Source: UBA721 sp002705165
Lineage (GTDB): Bacteria; Planctomycetota; Planctomycetia; Pirellulales; Pirellulaceae
Assembly: GCA_045565995.1 (NCBI GenBank)
Contig: JBJLEF010000001.1
Coordinates: forward strand, 558,001-622,000
Reading direction: 5' to 3'
DNA length: 64,000 nucleotides
The translations under genes and the position numbers were made by a program. Positions 18,897 through 28,804 of the stretch are shown piece by piece (the first letter of the stretch is position 1; each line of letters begins with the position of its first letter). Below the pieces are notes generated by a model. It searched no databases, was not told where the DNA came from, and saw nothing but the letters and a program-made list of their open reading frames with translations.

Positions 18897-21350
18897 TTAA
18901 GACTCTGATTTCACTTTCGGCTTTCGCTTGCCATTGAGGATTTCACCGATCAGGGTATGGCGTACGAACAACTGGTAGGTAACAAGCAGAGAGACCGTGA
19001 TCAAACTGCAAACAACCGTAAACTTCACCCACGGGTGCCAGTCCAACGGTTTAAGCATCTGGATATACAAAACAACCAGCGGCATATGAGCCACATAAAG
19101 CCAGTAAGAGGAATCCGAAACATACCGCATCACCTTACTCTCTTTGCTCAGCACCTTACGGAAGAGGCCCATCCAGCCAAATGTCATCAGCCACACATAC
19201 GTCACTGACGCAATACGGATCAGCAGATCTTTTATCTGATATGGCTCCGATCCCAACCATCCGACTTGCGTAACTTTAATTAGCCAGGCCTTCTCTTCAA
19301 GCCCTGCCATCAACCAGGCATCTTGTGTGCCAAACGCTAAATACAGCACGACAGAGAGTGGAATCGTCAACCACCAGAAACGACCAAGTTTTCCTTCGGA
19401 GTCATCGGCATCGAAATACCACGCTCCAAAAAGGAAAAAGATGAAGTAATAAACAAGCATATGTGGCTGAGGACCCCAGTGTGTTGACGTATCAGGACCG
19501 AACTGACTATGCATTACCAAAGTTGGTATCAACGTTAACGGGATTAAGTACAGATAACGCAACTTTGAAACCACTAACCATTTTGGCATTCGTTTAATAC
19601 CAATCAGATCACACACCACGGCATATACAGCGAACATTGCGACCAGCCAGACCAGGAACCAGAGGAACCAAAAGTGCCCAAACCCACTTTGATGAAATAG
19701 ATTTTGCCAGCGTCCCTCTTCGTCTTTATAGTGCTTGGCTTCATTAACCTGCTGCCAGTACCAATTTTTGAATTGCCCTACCACTCCGGCCTGTAGCTTC
19801 CCTCTACGTTCATCTTGATCCCATTCTTCTTTCTCGTCTTTCTTGAACTTCTCCCAGAAGTCATCTTCATCCCAATCACCAAAGATTTCATCGTGAGGGG
19901 GACCTGGCCTCGGTTCTGTTCCAAGAATTCGTGCAGCTTCATCACGACGTCCCTTCACACCTTCCGGACTAACGCCAATATCAAACGCGGCAGCAAGGGT
20001 CATAAGACCATCACGAGTCTCTGTGTTGAAAGGAGCCGCGGCCACTTCGGCCGCCGTCAAACCTGCTTCATTTTTAATGGATTCATCGACTTTAAACCGC
20101 TTAAGTAGTTTTAGTTCACCATGTCTTGAGAACATTGCTGCTGCATGCAAGGCCGTGCTACCATCTTTACTACGCGCATTGACATCCGCACCATGGTTAA
20201 GAAGCATTTCCACAACACCATATTTACCAGTGGCGGCTGCATAAGCCAAAGCGGAGTAACCATGTTCTGCGTTTACGAAATTCGGATTAACACCCGACAA
20301 AATCAGTCGTCGAAGACGACCCGTATCGTGAGCCCGAATTCGTTCAAAGAAATGTTCACCGGCAGGAAGCGTTCCGCTTCCCACCTCGTGAAGCCCGTTA
20401 CCCATTTCAAGGAAGAATCTCATTTGAGAATCCGTTGAGTCATCCAGCCATTCAAGCGGGGATTCTCCTTCACCATTTTTCAAACGCAAATCCGCTCCGC
20501 GGTCGAACAGATCGGCAACTCTCTCCCATTCTCCTGTTGCCATTGCCACTTGCAATGGGGTTTCGCCTGTTTCCGGATGCAATTGATTCACGACTTCAGG
20601 ATTGACGGCGAGCCTCCAATGCATCATGCGACGATCTTCATGAGCTGTCGCTTCCCAAATATCCATTTTCCGAGCCACTTGTTCTCGCTCAAAAAAGTCA
20701 ACGATTCCTTCATGTCCAACTTCACGGGCAATCTGCTCCGCCGTTATCCCTGCGTTATTCTTTAACTCAACATCTGCACCACGTACTGCCAATCGTTCGA
20801 CCAGATCTTGCCGACGCATCTGACTGACAGCCATTAACGGTGTAAAGCCATCGTCATCTTTCTGATTGATATCAGCGCCTTTGTTGAGTAACTCCTCTAT
20901 CAATCCACGGTCCTGACGCCAGGACGCTTCCATCAGCGTCATTTCCTGACGATGCTCTTCCCAGAACTTACGGTCGTGCTCCCCGCGCCATCTCCCGACA
21001 GCATCTTCCATCGACTGGATAAAAATAAGGCCTAACATGCAGGGAATAAAAATCCGGGCATAACGATGTTTCAACAGAGAGTTCATCCCCCGCTTACGCC
21101 AAAGCATCGCAGTAAAAAACCCACTGACGAGAAAGAAAAGGGGCATTCGGAACCCGTGGATGATATTAAACATCAACTGAAAGCTGTCCGAGGTCTTATG
21201 GAGCATCCGCGGATCGCCATCATCGGTAATAATCCAACCCGGCACATATCCCAGCCCGACATGCAAAGCGATCCCCAACAACATCGCAATGGCGCGAAGT
21301 GCATCGAGATCATGGCGGCGTGCGATATTTCCGGAGGTTGTCTTACTCAA
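18897..21350 (-). CDS. Acyltransferase-3 membrane protein with an internal ankyrin cassette
   Basis: 817 residues in three parts. Residues 1-120: start of an acyltransferase-3/OpgC-like domain with RRHDLDALRAIAMLLGIALH (His30 at the usual catalytic place), GFRMPLFFLVSGFF and a third membrane segment. Residues about 135-460: ankyrin-type repeats, clearest in LIEELLNKGADINQKDDDGFTPL-like units near 150-175 and 378-404. Residues about 485-555: a very charged linker. Residues 558-817: the rest of the acyltransferase, opening HFWFLWFLVWL and ending in several membrane helices. By the positive-inside rule (RKRG and KHRYAR after helix 2) the insert faces the periplasm. The family transfers acyl groups to sugars or lipids; the substrate is unknown. 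The next gene encodes an ankyrin lipoprotein. Confidence 0.85.
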   Translation of the reverse strand: MSKTTSGNIARRHDLDALRAIAMLLGIALHVGLGYVPGWIITDDGDPRMLHKTSDSFQLMFNIIHGFRMPLFFLVSGFFTAMLWRKRGMNSLLKHRYARIFIPCMLGLIFIQSMEDAVGRWRGEHDRKFWEEHRQEMTLMEASWRQDRGLIEELLNKGADINQKDDDGFTPLMAVSQMRRQDLVERLAVRGADVELKNNAGITAEQIAREVGHEGIVDFFEREQVARKMDIWEATAHEDRRMMHWRLAVNPEVVNQLHPETGETPLQVAMATGEWERVADLFDRGADLRLKNGEGESPLEWLDDSTDSQMRFFLEMGNGLHEVGSGTLPAGEHFFERIRAHDTGRLRRLILSGVNPNFVNAEHGYSALAYAAATGKYGVVEMLLNHGADVNARSKDGSTALHAAAMFSRHGELKLLKRFKVDESIKNEAGLTAAEVAAAPFNTETRDGLMTLAAAFDIGVSPEGVKGRRDEAARILGTEPRPGPPHDEIFGDWDEDDFWEKFKKDEKEEWDQDERRGKLQAGVVGQFKNWYWQQVNEAKHYKDEEGRWQNLFHQSGFGHFWFLWFLVWLVAMFAVYAVVCDLIGIKRMPKWLVVSKLRYLYLIPLTLIPTLVMHSQFGPDTSTHWGPQPHMLVYYFIFFLFGAWYFDADDSEGKLGRFWWLTIPLSVVLYLAFGTQDAWLMAGLEEKAWLIKVTQVGWLGSEPYQIKDLLIRIASVTYVWLMTFGWMGLFRKVLSKESKVMRYVSDSSYWLYVAHMPLVVLYIQMLKPLDWHPWVKFTVVCSLITVSLLVTYQLFVRHTLIGEILNGKRKPKVKSES

Positions 21351-21387
21351 AGAATGGTTACCTTCATTGTCTTACTATCATTTCAAA

Positions 21388-22269
21388 TCAGGGAGTGGTC
21401 GAAGTAGGCGGTGCTTCCGATAACAATGCCCTGATATTCGCAATTTCATTTTCAGCTTCCTGAGGTGCCTTTTCCAGTATATCCAATGGCAGCTTGCCGT
21501 TTGCATCAGGCAGCGTTCGATCCGCTCCCGCATCCAATAGCATCCTAACACCCTCATCGTTAGCGGCTTTCACAGCCCAGTGTAAAGGCGTTCCCTTTTG
21601 TTCATCGGCTGCCGGTAAATTAACATCAGCTCCCCGCTCGATCAGGTAAAGCACTGCTTCGTTAGCGAACTCCATGCTAGCCATATGTAATGCCGAGCCG
21701 CCAAAGGCAGGATCCTCTTTCAAATCGAGAAGGGTATTAACATCCAAATCATCCGACAAATGAAATTCCAACGCCGTTAAATCTCGATTGCGTACCGCAT
21801 CCCAAATCGTTGAATCGGCATCCGGAAGCATGACCGAATCTATTCCGCTGGCTTGCCCCAAAACGATCACCATCATCGCGTGACGTACATACTCGGCGGT
21901 TTGCAAAGCGGTTAATCCATCGATATTCGTGATCGTCGTATCGGCTCCTTCCGATAGCAGATACTCCGCAATCTCGACTTCACCGCGAAAAGCTGCCATG
22001 TGCAGGGGTGTCGCACCACGGTCATCCTGAGCATTGATATCAATCCCCGACTCCACCGCCAGAATGATTCCATCGATATTGCCTGAATGAACAGCACTAA
22101 ACAATGAAGCCGCATCCCCCTGAACCTTCCCGGGAATAAACTCCACTTCCTGCTGTGTAAAAGTATCCACCGGCTCACTGCACCCGGCTGTCATACCAAG
22201 TATCAACACCATACTGAATAGTAGATTTTTCATCGTTGCAAAATTCGTCGCACGTATCATCAAACACAC
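21388..22269 (-). CDS. Ankyrin-repeat lipoprotein
   Basis: 293 residues from a GTG at 22269, chosen because GGAAGG lies about 6-7 nt upstream; ATG 22233 would give a shorter signal but has no ribosome site. A lipoprotein signal ends LILGMTAGC. Four or five ankyrin repeats follow, for example DDRGATPLHMAAFRGEVEIA, YLLSEGADTTITNIDGLTAL and GTPLHWAVKAANDEGVRMLL. It should be anchored on the periplasmic side of a membrane. It precedes the acyltransferase-ankyrin gene by about 40 bases on the same strand, so the two are probably one operon and may interact. Confidence 0.85.
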   Translation of the reverse strand: MCLMIRATNFATMKNLLFSMVLILGMTAGCSEPVDTFTQQEVEFIPGKVQGDAASLFSAVHSGNIDGIILAVESGIDINAQDDRGATPLHMAAFRGEVEIAEYLLSEGADTTITNIDGLTALQTAEYVRHAMMVIVLGQASGIDSVMLPDADSTIWDAVRNRDLTALEFHLSDDLDVNTLLDLKEDPAFGGSALHMASMEFANEAVLYLIERGADVNLPAADEQKGTPLHWAVKAANDEGVRMLLDAGADRTLPDANGKLPLDILEKAPQEAENEIANIRALLSEAPPTSTTP

Positions 22270-22426
22270 AATTTGCCTTCCTCACCAACTATAACAGTCA
22301 AGCTTGACCTTGATGATACTGAATCGAAGCGGATGCCGGTAATTGTTGGGGTAATCAACTACTGTTAAATTGAATAACTCTAACTCGAAGAAACCGCCTT
22401 TTACCCCATGCTCCCTGAAGACAATC

Positions 22427-24646
22427 ATGACCAAGATTTTCTACACCAAAACAGACGAAGCCCCCGCTTTAGCCACTCAATCTTTACTGCCAATTATCCG
22501 AGCTTTTACAAAGTCTTCGGGAGTGGAGCTAATACTTAAAGACATCTCTTTAGCTGGTAGAATTCTTGCCAGTTTCCCTGAGAGTCTTACCGAAGAGCAA
22601 CAACAAGGGGATGCGCTGGCGGAACTCGGAGCCTTAGCAAAAACGCCTGAAGCGAACATTATCAAACTTCCTAATATCAGTGCTTCGATCCCACAGCTGA
22701 CGGCGGCAATTGCTGAGCTACAGGCACATGGCTACAGCATCCCTGACTTTCCGGAAGAGCCAAAGACGGAAGAGGAAAAAGAAGTACGCCGTCGTTACGC
22801 CAAGGCATTGGGAAGTGCTGTCAACCCTGTCCTTCGCGAAGGAAATTCAGACCGCCGAGTGGCTGGTCCTGTAAAAGAGTATGCCAGGAACAACCCGCAC
22901 TCCATGGGCGAATGGAGTGCCGACTCAAAATCTCACGTGGCCCACATGAGCGAGGGTGACTTTTTTGGTAGTGAACAATCTCATGTCATGGACAATCCCG
23001 ATAACGTCAGCATTGAACTTACATCGGCGTCCGGGGAAACGACGGTATTAAAATCCAATCTTCCGTTGGAAGCCGGTGAAGTGATTGACTCGGCCGTCAT
23101 GAGCAAGAAGGCTTTAAGAGCTTTTATCTCGGAAGCGATTGCCGAAGCTAAAGAACAAGACGTCCTGCTTTCATTACACATGAAAGCAACCATGATGAAA
23201 GTATCTGACCCTAAAATCTTTGGTCATGTTGTCAGTGTTTTCTATGCCGATGTATTTGAAAAGCATGGGGCGGTACTGGAGGAATTGGGTGTTGATCCAA
23301 ACAACGGCATTGGTGACCTCTACAACAAGATTGAAGAGCTGCAGGAAGATCAGCGTGCGGGCATCCTTGCCGACATGGAGGCCATTTACGAAAAACAACC
23401 ACGTCTGGCCATGGTGAACTCAGATAAAGGCATCACGAATTTGCACGTGCCTAGTGATGTCATTATTGACGCGTCCGTTCCGGCTTGCCTTCGGACTTCC
23501 GGAAAAATGTGGGGGCCTGATGGTCAGTTGCATGACACGAAAGCGATCATTCCCGATCGTTGCTACGCTCGTATCTATCAGGCAGTATTTGATTTTTGCA
23601 AAGCAAACGGAGCGTTTGATGTGCCAACAATGGGTAACGTAGCCAACGTTGGCTTGATGGCACGAAAAGCAGAAGAGTATGGATCTCACGACAAAACATT
23701 TGAAATGGCTGACGCAGGTACTGTCAGTGTCAAAGATGCTGCCGGGAACATCCTTATGCAACACTCGGTGGAAGAAGGTGACATCTGGCGCATGTGCCAA
23801 ACCAAGGATGAGCCGATCCGTGACTGGGTACGGTTGGCAGTCAGTCGTGCTCGAGCGACAGGTTCCAAAGCTATTTTCTGGCTCGACAGTGCGCGAGCTC
23901 ACGATGCTAATTTAATTGCTAAAGTTGAGCGGTATCTTCCCGATCACGACACGGAAGGTTTAGAAATCGAAATCCTGTCTACGGTGGATGCGATGAATGA
24001 AACATGCCAACGCTGCAAAGATGGGCTCGATACGATTTCAGTCACCGGAAACGTTTTACGGGATTACCTGACCGATCTTTTCCCCATCCTGGAACTTGGT
24101 ACCAGTGCAAAAATGCTCTCCATCGTACCTCTACTGAACGGGGGTGGCTTGTATGAAACCGGTGCCGGGGGCTCAGCTCCTAAGCATGTTCAACAATTCA
24201 CCGAAGAGAACCACCTTCGTTGGGACTCACTTGGTGAATTCCTGGCACTTGGCGTTTCACTCGAAGAGGTTGCCGAGAAGGAAGCTAACAGCAAGCTCAA
24301 AGTGGTCGCTGAAGCATTAGACAAGGCAACGAGTCAGTACTTACTGACCGACAAATCTCCTTCGCGCAAAGTCAACGAATTAGACAATCGCGGTAGTCAT
24401 TTCTATCTGGCACTTTACTGGGCACAAGCATTGGCTGCTCAGGATTGCTGTGATGACTTAAAAGCCGAATTCGGGGAATTCGCGCAGACATTAACCGACA
24501 ACGAAGAGACCATTGTCAGTGAATTGAATGCCGTGCAGGGAAATCCAATGGATATCTCCGGATATTACGATCCGTGCGACGACAAAGCTGCCGCGGCGAT
24601 GCGGCCCAGCGTGACGTTCAACGAAGCTATCGCAAGCCTGTCTTAA
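22427..24646 (+). CDS. icd: Monomeric NADP-dependent isocitrate dehydrogenase
   Basis: 739 residues from ATG 22427, the normal length of the monomeric (IDH-II) family. The start is set by the family N-terminus KIFYTKTDEAPALATQSLLP; the open frame extends upstream but without homology. Conserved stretches include NSDKGITNLHVPSDVIIDAS, MWGPDGQLHDTKAIIPDR, FWLDSARAHD and GNVLRDYLTDLFPILELGTSAKMLSIVPLLNGGGLYETGAGGSAPKH in sections. It converts isocitrate to 2-oxoglutarate with NADP in the citric acid cycle. It stands alone, with the aldo/keto reductase 34 bases downstream. Confidence 0.97.
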   Translation: MTKIFYTKTDEAPALATQSLLPIIRAFTKSSGVELILKDISLAGRILASFPESLTEEQQQGDALAELGALAKTPEANIIKLPNISASIPQLTAAIAELQAHGYSIPDFPEEPKTEEEKEVRRRYAKALGSAVNPVLREGNSDRRVAGPVKEYARNNPHSMGEWSADSKSHVAHMSEGDFFGSEQSHVMDNPDNVSIELTSASGETTVLKSNLPLEAGEVIDSAVMSKKALRAFISEAIAEAKEQDVLLSLHMKATMMKVSDPKIFGHVVSVFYADVFEKHGAVLEELGVDPNNGIGDLYNKIEELQEDQRAGILADMEAIYEKQPRLAMVNSDKGITNLHVPSDVIIDASVPACLRTSGKMWGPDGQLHDTKAIIPDRCYARIYQAVFDFCKANGAFDVPTMGNVANVGLMARKAEEYGSHDKTFEMADAGTVSVKDAAGNILMQHSVEEGDIWRMCQTKDEPIRDWVRLAVSRARATGSKAIFWLDSARAHDANLIAKVERYLPDHDTEGLEIEILSTVDAMNETCQRCKDGLDTISVTGNVLRDYLTDLFPILELGTSAKMLSIVPLLNGGGLYETGAGGSAPKHVQQFTEENHLRWDSLGEFLALGVSLEEVAEKEANSKLKVVAEALDKATSQYLLTDKSPSRKVNELDNRGSHFYLALYWAQALAAQDCCDDLKAEFGEFAQTLTDNEETIVSELNAVQGNPMDISGYYDPCDDKAAAAMRPSVTFNEAIASLS

Positions 24647-24680
24647 TTCATCTCAAGTCACTTCTATTCAGGATGGTCGC

Positions 24681-25604
24681 ATGACTCTGCTACCGAAACG
24701 GACGCTGGGGAAAACCAACCTTGAAGTCACTCAACTGGGCTACGGTAGTATGGGCCTGCGTGGTCCCACCACCTGGGGCGTCCGGGTAGTCGACGACGAA
24801 GCAGCTGATCAGTTTCTAAATCGAGTACTCGATAAGGGGATCAACTTCATCGACACCTCTCCTGACTACGGAGTCAGTGAAGAGCGTATCGGGCGATTTA
24901 TTAGTTCCCGACGAAATGAATACTATTTGGCAACCAAATGCGGTTGTGACTACATTCAACATGAAGATCATCTGGAGGTGCTCCACACCTGGACCAAGGA
25001 TGTTTTACAACGGAATATAGAAACCAGTCTCGAACGACTCCAAACAGACTACATCGATCTACTCCAGTTTCACGGCGGTAATGCTGAAACGATTCAGCAG
25101 GCGGGGTTGATCGAGACGCTGCTGGACTTCAAGGCGCAGGGACTGATCCGATTTATTGGCTCATCCAGTTCTTTACCCCATTTGCCTGGCATGATTGAAC
25201 TAGACGTCTTTGATACGATTCAAATGCCGTATTCCTGTCTGGCTCCCAGGCATCATGACTGGATTACGAAAGCCGCTGAAAGTGGGGCTGGAATTATTAT
25301 CCGTGGAGGCATTGCCCACGGTGGTCCGGATGCAGAAATCGATCGACCTGCCTTGTTTGACGTTTGGACTCAGGCCAATCTTGATGAACTGTGCGGCGAA
25401 AGCATGAGTCGAGCCGAGTTGATTTTGCGTTACACCATTAGTCATCCGCACTTCAACACAACGATTGTCGGGACTTGCGATCCTGAACATCTGGACGAAA
25501 ACATTAGCAGTCTTTGCAAGGGACCACTCGATTCATCTCTTTATGACGAGGTTACCTCCCGAGTCAAAACGATTTTAGAGGCACCTGAGTCTCGCAAGCC
25601 CTAA
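24681..25604 (+). CDS. Aldo/keto reductase
   Basis: 307 residues. The AKR barrel is evident: LGKTNLEVTQLGYGSMGLRG, the catalytic Asp/Tyr in DTSPDYGVSEERIGRF, Lys in ATKCG, His in LLQFHGG, and NADPH-binding IVGTCDPEHLDENI near the C-terminus. AGGATGG precedes the start. The substrate is not inferable; this is one of the general AKR families with possible roles in aldehyde detoxification. Cotranscription with icd is possible given the 34-base gap. Confidence 0.92.
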   Translation: MTLLPKRTLGKTNLEVTQLGYGSMGLRGPTTWGVRVVDDEAADQFLNRVLDKGINFIDTSPDYGVSEERIGRFISSRRNEYYLATKCGCDYIQHEDHLEVLHTWTKDVLQRNIETSLERLQTDYIDLLQFHGGNAETIQQAGLIETLLDFKAQGLIRFIGSSSSLPHLPGMIELDVFDTIQMPYSCLAPRHHDWITKAAESGAGIIIRGGIAHGGPDAEIDRPALFDVWTQANLDELCGESMSRAELILRYTISHPHFNTTIVGTCDPEHLDENISSLCKGPLDSSLYDEVTSRVKTILEAPESRKP

Positions 25605-25606
25605 TC

Positions 25607-27991
25607 CTATCTCAGCTTTTGATTGGCTGAAGCTGGGGTCGGAGTGAGTCGATCAAGCTTTCCGTCACTGGAATTCAAACGTCCTTGTGAGACATTCGTG
25701 GTCTGCATACCAAATTGAATACGGTCGATCACAGTCTTGCCATTGCTTAAAACGATCACTTCACCGCTCTTGGAAAGCTTAAAGTTAGTATGGAAACCCT
25801 TTTTTTCTCCAGACTCATCTGCCCAAACAACAAGATACTGCCCAGCTTTGATGACGGCGTTTGCCGGAAATTGCCATTTGGTCAGATCATCATCACGGTC
25901 TGATAAATAAAGTCCTTTCAGAGCTACGTCTTCATCACTTGCATTATAGATTTCTATCCAATCTTCGAACTCACCATCCGCGTTCTTCACAATACGCTGA
26001 TTGGATGCCATGAACTCACTAATCGTCAGCGGGACATGACTGTCACCAAAGGACTGGGGGGAATTCGTATAAGGGGATAATTGAATCTCGGAAGTAGCAG
26101 AGATGTCTTCATGCTTTAACAGGAACTCCCGCCGTTGCTCGATAAATCCAAACAAGCTGGTGATAACATTTCCTCCTTCACCGGGAGGGTTGGTCGCAGT
26201 CATGAATGCATCCAAAGTAGTGCGTTTGCGAGTATCTATTGCGACTTCTTCTTTGACTAATTCCCGATAGTGATCAATGACCGGGCCTAGATTTTCAACG
26301 GTGATATGGTTAGCCGCGAGTTCCTTCACGTACTGTAAATATTTTTCACGGTACTGTGGCACTTGAAGTAACTTACTTCGAAGCGGCATCCGTTCATTAT
26401 CGATCGCGACCAATGGATCCAGTGTAGGCCCTCCACCACCGGGTCCTCCGGGGCCACCGCCTGGTCTTCCCTGACCTCCCCCACCTCCGGGCCTACCTGC
26501 TTGAGGTTGACCGAAATCGGGCCGACCCAAGCCTGGTAAATCGTCCGGAATCAATTCAGGTGGAAAATCGGGTGGGAATGGGAATCCACCGCCAGGTCCT
26601 CCTCCGAAGCCACCACGCCCTCCGGGGCCGCCCCGTCCTCCACCGGGTCTACCTCCCGGCCCACCACCATGACCAGCCTTGAGAGCTTCATTCATATCAT
26701 GAGGGATAATGTGAAATACATTCTGTGGATCCAGATAGATACTGTAGTCACTAGCACGCGTCCAATATCCATCGCTGTTGACTAATGCCACATCGAGCGC
26801 CAAAAACCTTAACACGCCATCTACATTCAAGAGCGGCTCAATCGCATTCGGCAAATCTTCGAAGGGAGTTTCATTCAAAACTTGACACAAGTTGATGAGT
26901 GCTTGCCAGGACGCTTCGGTGTCTTTGGATTTGATCTCAAACTTCGAGCGATATTGCTCAATGTCTTCCCCTGTGTACTGTAAGCCTCCCATCGCCCAGG
27001 GCGAGCCCGGGACTTTCCATCGTGCGCCTTCCGTCGTACCAAAGAATTCCTGCAGGAAGTCTTTGTTGTATTGCTGAACATTGGCATAGACTCCCCAACT
27101 TTCACCATTGATAACCACTTTGACCAAATTGGATTGGGGAACCGGTAAAAACGGTGAGGCGACCTTGGCATAAAGAATACTACTGAGGAATGAAGGATCT
27201 CCGTTACAGTTAAGAAGATTGAGTGTCTTGTAACCTAAAAGACGCTGCTCTTCATGCAGAAAGTCCATGGACAGATTGAGAGATCGCTTTGACCCTGCAG
27301 GCACGTGTCCAAAAGAACTTTGACCACGGAACTTAATACCGACCATCGGATACTCTTGACCATCAACGATCACTGTGGCCGGCATTTGCACATCGGTCTC
27401 TTTGAATTGAGCCATATCCTCTTCCCAGCTATCAACGTCAAACTGAACGAAGATTGTGCGAAGAGTATCTGGGTCATAAAGTGGTCGATCACTGAACTTC
27501 TTCACGTCAGCCAAGGAAATTTTAGGTCCGGGCTTACCTTCTAACTGCATCCCGCCCTGTCCCGGTCTCATACCTGGCCGACCACCACTTCGTGGATTGG
27601 TGGCTATTTCTTCCAATGCTTTTTTTCGTTCGGCCGGATCCAGATAACCGTTCTTATCCGCATCATACTTGGCTGTCAGTCGAAGAATTGTTCTGTTGGG
27701 ACCGGCTGGTCCTGCTCCGCCCCCCCTCTGAGGGCCGTTTCCCATCATCGGAAGCAACTCATCCAGGGTCAAATTGCCATCTTTATTCTTGTCTAAACCT
27801 TCCAGCACCTTGGGAGCAGCCTTTATTTCATCCGCGGAAATCTCCCCATCTCCATTGGTGTCCAGTTTGGCAGAGACCGGGTCTAACGGTAAATCCGTTG
27901 CCTCTAACGGCAAGCTTGGCTCAAAGATCGGAGGCTGCGCAAAGATCGGTAGTGTCATTAAGAAGAAGAATGTGCCGATGTAAATTCGCAT
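25607..27991 (-). CDS. Secreted EF-hand / CotH kinase-like / lamin-tail protein
   Basis: 794 residues. Signal peptide (IGTFFFLMTLPIFA), then three EF-hand-like calcium motifs (DTNGDGEISADEI, DKNKDGNLTLDEL, DADKNGYLDPAER) at about 45-125. A CotH kinase-like domain spans about 180-620 (SKRSLNLSMDFLHEEQRLLG; GVYANVQQYNKDFLQEFFG; HIIPHDMNEAL), interrupted at about 430-525 by Gly/Pro/Arg-rich tracts. A lamin-tail domain closes the protein (TISEFMASNQRIVKNADGEF; DWIEIYNASDEDVALKGLYL). CotH proteins are atypical protein kinases in Bacillus spores; in planctomycetes they are exported and of unknown target. It is followed downstream by no gene on its strand; the DUF4956 gene lies directly upstream. 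Confidence 0.85.
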   Translation of the reverse strand: MRIYIGTFFFLMTLPIFAQPPIFEPSLPLEATDLPLDPVSAKLDTNGDGEISADEIKAAPKVLEGLDKNKDGNLTLDELLPMMGNGPQRGGGAGPAGPNRTILRLTAKYDADKNGYLDPAERKKALEEIATNPRSGGRPGMRPGQGGMQLEGKPGPKISLADVKKFSDRPLYDPDTLRTIFVQFDVDSWEEDMAQFKETDVQMPATVIVDGQEYPMVGIKFRGQSSFGHVPAGSKRSLNLSMDFLHEEQRLLGYKTLNLLNCNGDPSFLSSILYAKVASPFLPVPQSNLVKVVINGESWGVYANVQQYNKDFLQEFFGTTEGARWKVPGSPWAMGGLQYTGEDIEQYRSKFEIKSKDTEASWQALINLCQVLNETPFEDLPNAIEPLLNVDGVLRFLALDVALVNSDGYWTRASDYSIYLDPQNVFHIIPHDMNEALKAGHGGGPGGRPGGGRGGPGGRGGFGGGPGGGFPFPPDFPPELIPDDLPGLGRPDFGQPQAGRPGGGGGQGRPGGGPGGPGGGGPTLDPLVAIDNERMPLRSKLLQVPQYREKYLQYVKELAANHITVENLGPVIDHYRELVKEEVAIDTRKRTTLDAFMTATNPPGEGGNVITSLFGFIEQRREFLLKHEDISATSEIQLSPYTNSPQSFGDSHVPLTISEFMASNQRIVKNADGEFEDWIEIYNASDEDVALKGLYLSDRDDDLTKWQFPANAVIKAGQYLVVWADESGEKKGFHTNFKLSKSGEVIVLSNGKTVIDRIQFGMQTTNVSQGRLNSSDGKLDRLTPTPASANQKLR

Positions 27992-28019
27992 GATTTGTGA
28001 TTGCTTTATGTTTTCTTGA

Positions 28020-28706
28020 CTACTGAATTTTGATACGTGAATTGGGAAAGAGGGTAGTGAGATGTTTCATGACTTCTAAAGCCTTTACCGTGTCGATCCC
28101 GTTTAACTCTACTCGTACTTGTGAATTCTCACCTTCTACTTCTAAGCGTTTAAGCTGAACTTCCGCGACATATTCTCCCAAGGACGCGATCACACCGGTT
28201 GCCGCATCAAAGAGGACTTCCGCATTATCACCCGCAACGGTTAGTACCAATGGATTTACCGAATCACTCTCGGCCTGTCGCCCCATCCAAAATGCACATC
28301 CCGATGCAATGATTACTAAAATGACTGCTAATTGTGGAAACTCTGCTCCCAGTGATAGTCCAATCGCTATACATAAAAACAAGTACGCCAATTCCTGCGG
28401 CTGACGAATTGCCGTTCGAAATCTAACGATTGAAAGTGCACCGACCATACCTAACGAAAGAGCAAGGGAAGATTTAATTGTCATGATGACGGCTACCGTC
28501 ACCACCGTAAGCAGTGGAAAGATAATAGAGACTGAATCTGTACCGCTTTGAACGACATGGAAACGACGATAAAGGAACCGGATATAAAACGAAAAGAGGA
28601 AGGCCAGAAGCAAGTAAACTGCGATGGTTTGAATCGAGGCTATTTGCTCCGCACTCCATAGCGACTCCACGGTGTCCTGGACTGCGTCGACCTGTTCGTC
28701 CATCAT
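28020..28706 (-). CDS. DUF4956 membrane protein
   Basis: 228 residues with four membrane segments in the first half (VYLLLAFLFSFYIRFLYRRF; IIFPLLTVVTVAVIMTI; ELAYLFLCIAIGLSLGA; FPQLAVILVIIASGCAFWMG) and a soluble alpha/beta C-terminus. The core SLALSLGMVGALSIVRFRTAI with RQPQELAYLF is the DUF4956 signature. DUF4956 genes are often found beside CotH and VTC-like polyphosphate genes; here it is 28 bases upstream of the CotH gene, which supports a joint role. No VTC-domain gene is present in the window. Confidence 0.85.
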   Translation of the reverse strand: MMDEQVDAVQDTVESLWSAEQIASIQTIAVYLLLAFLFSFYIRFLYRRFHVVQSGTDSVSIIFPLLTVVTVAVIMTIKSSLALSLGMVGALSIVRFRTAIRQPQELAYLFLCIAIGLSLGAEFPQLAVILVIIASGCAFWMGRQAESDSVNPLVLTVAGDNAEVLFDAATGVIASLGEYVAEVQLKRLEVEGENSQVRVELNGIDTVKALEVMKHLTTLFPNSRIKIQ

Positions 28707-28804
28707 TTATCCCCACGATAGATTTAGATTGTTTTCAAATGCTTGAGACACTTGAGAATCGTTATTAAACCAAAAGAGCGTACCAATGTTTCGATGTTTG
28801 TGAA

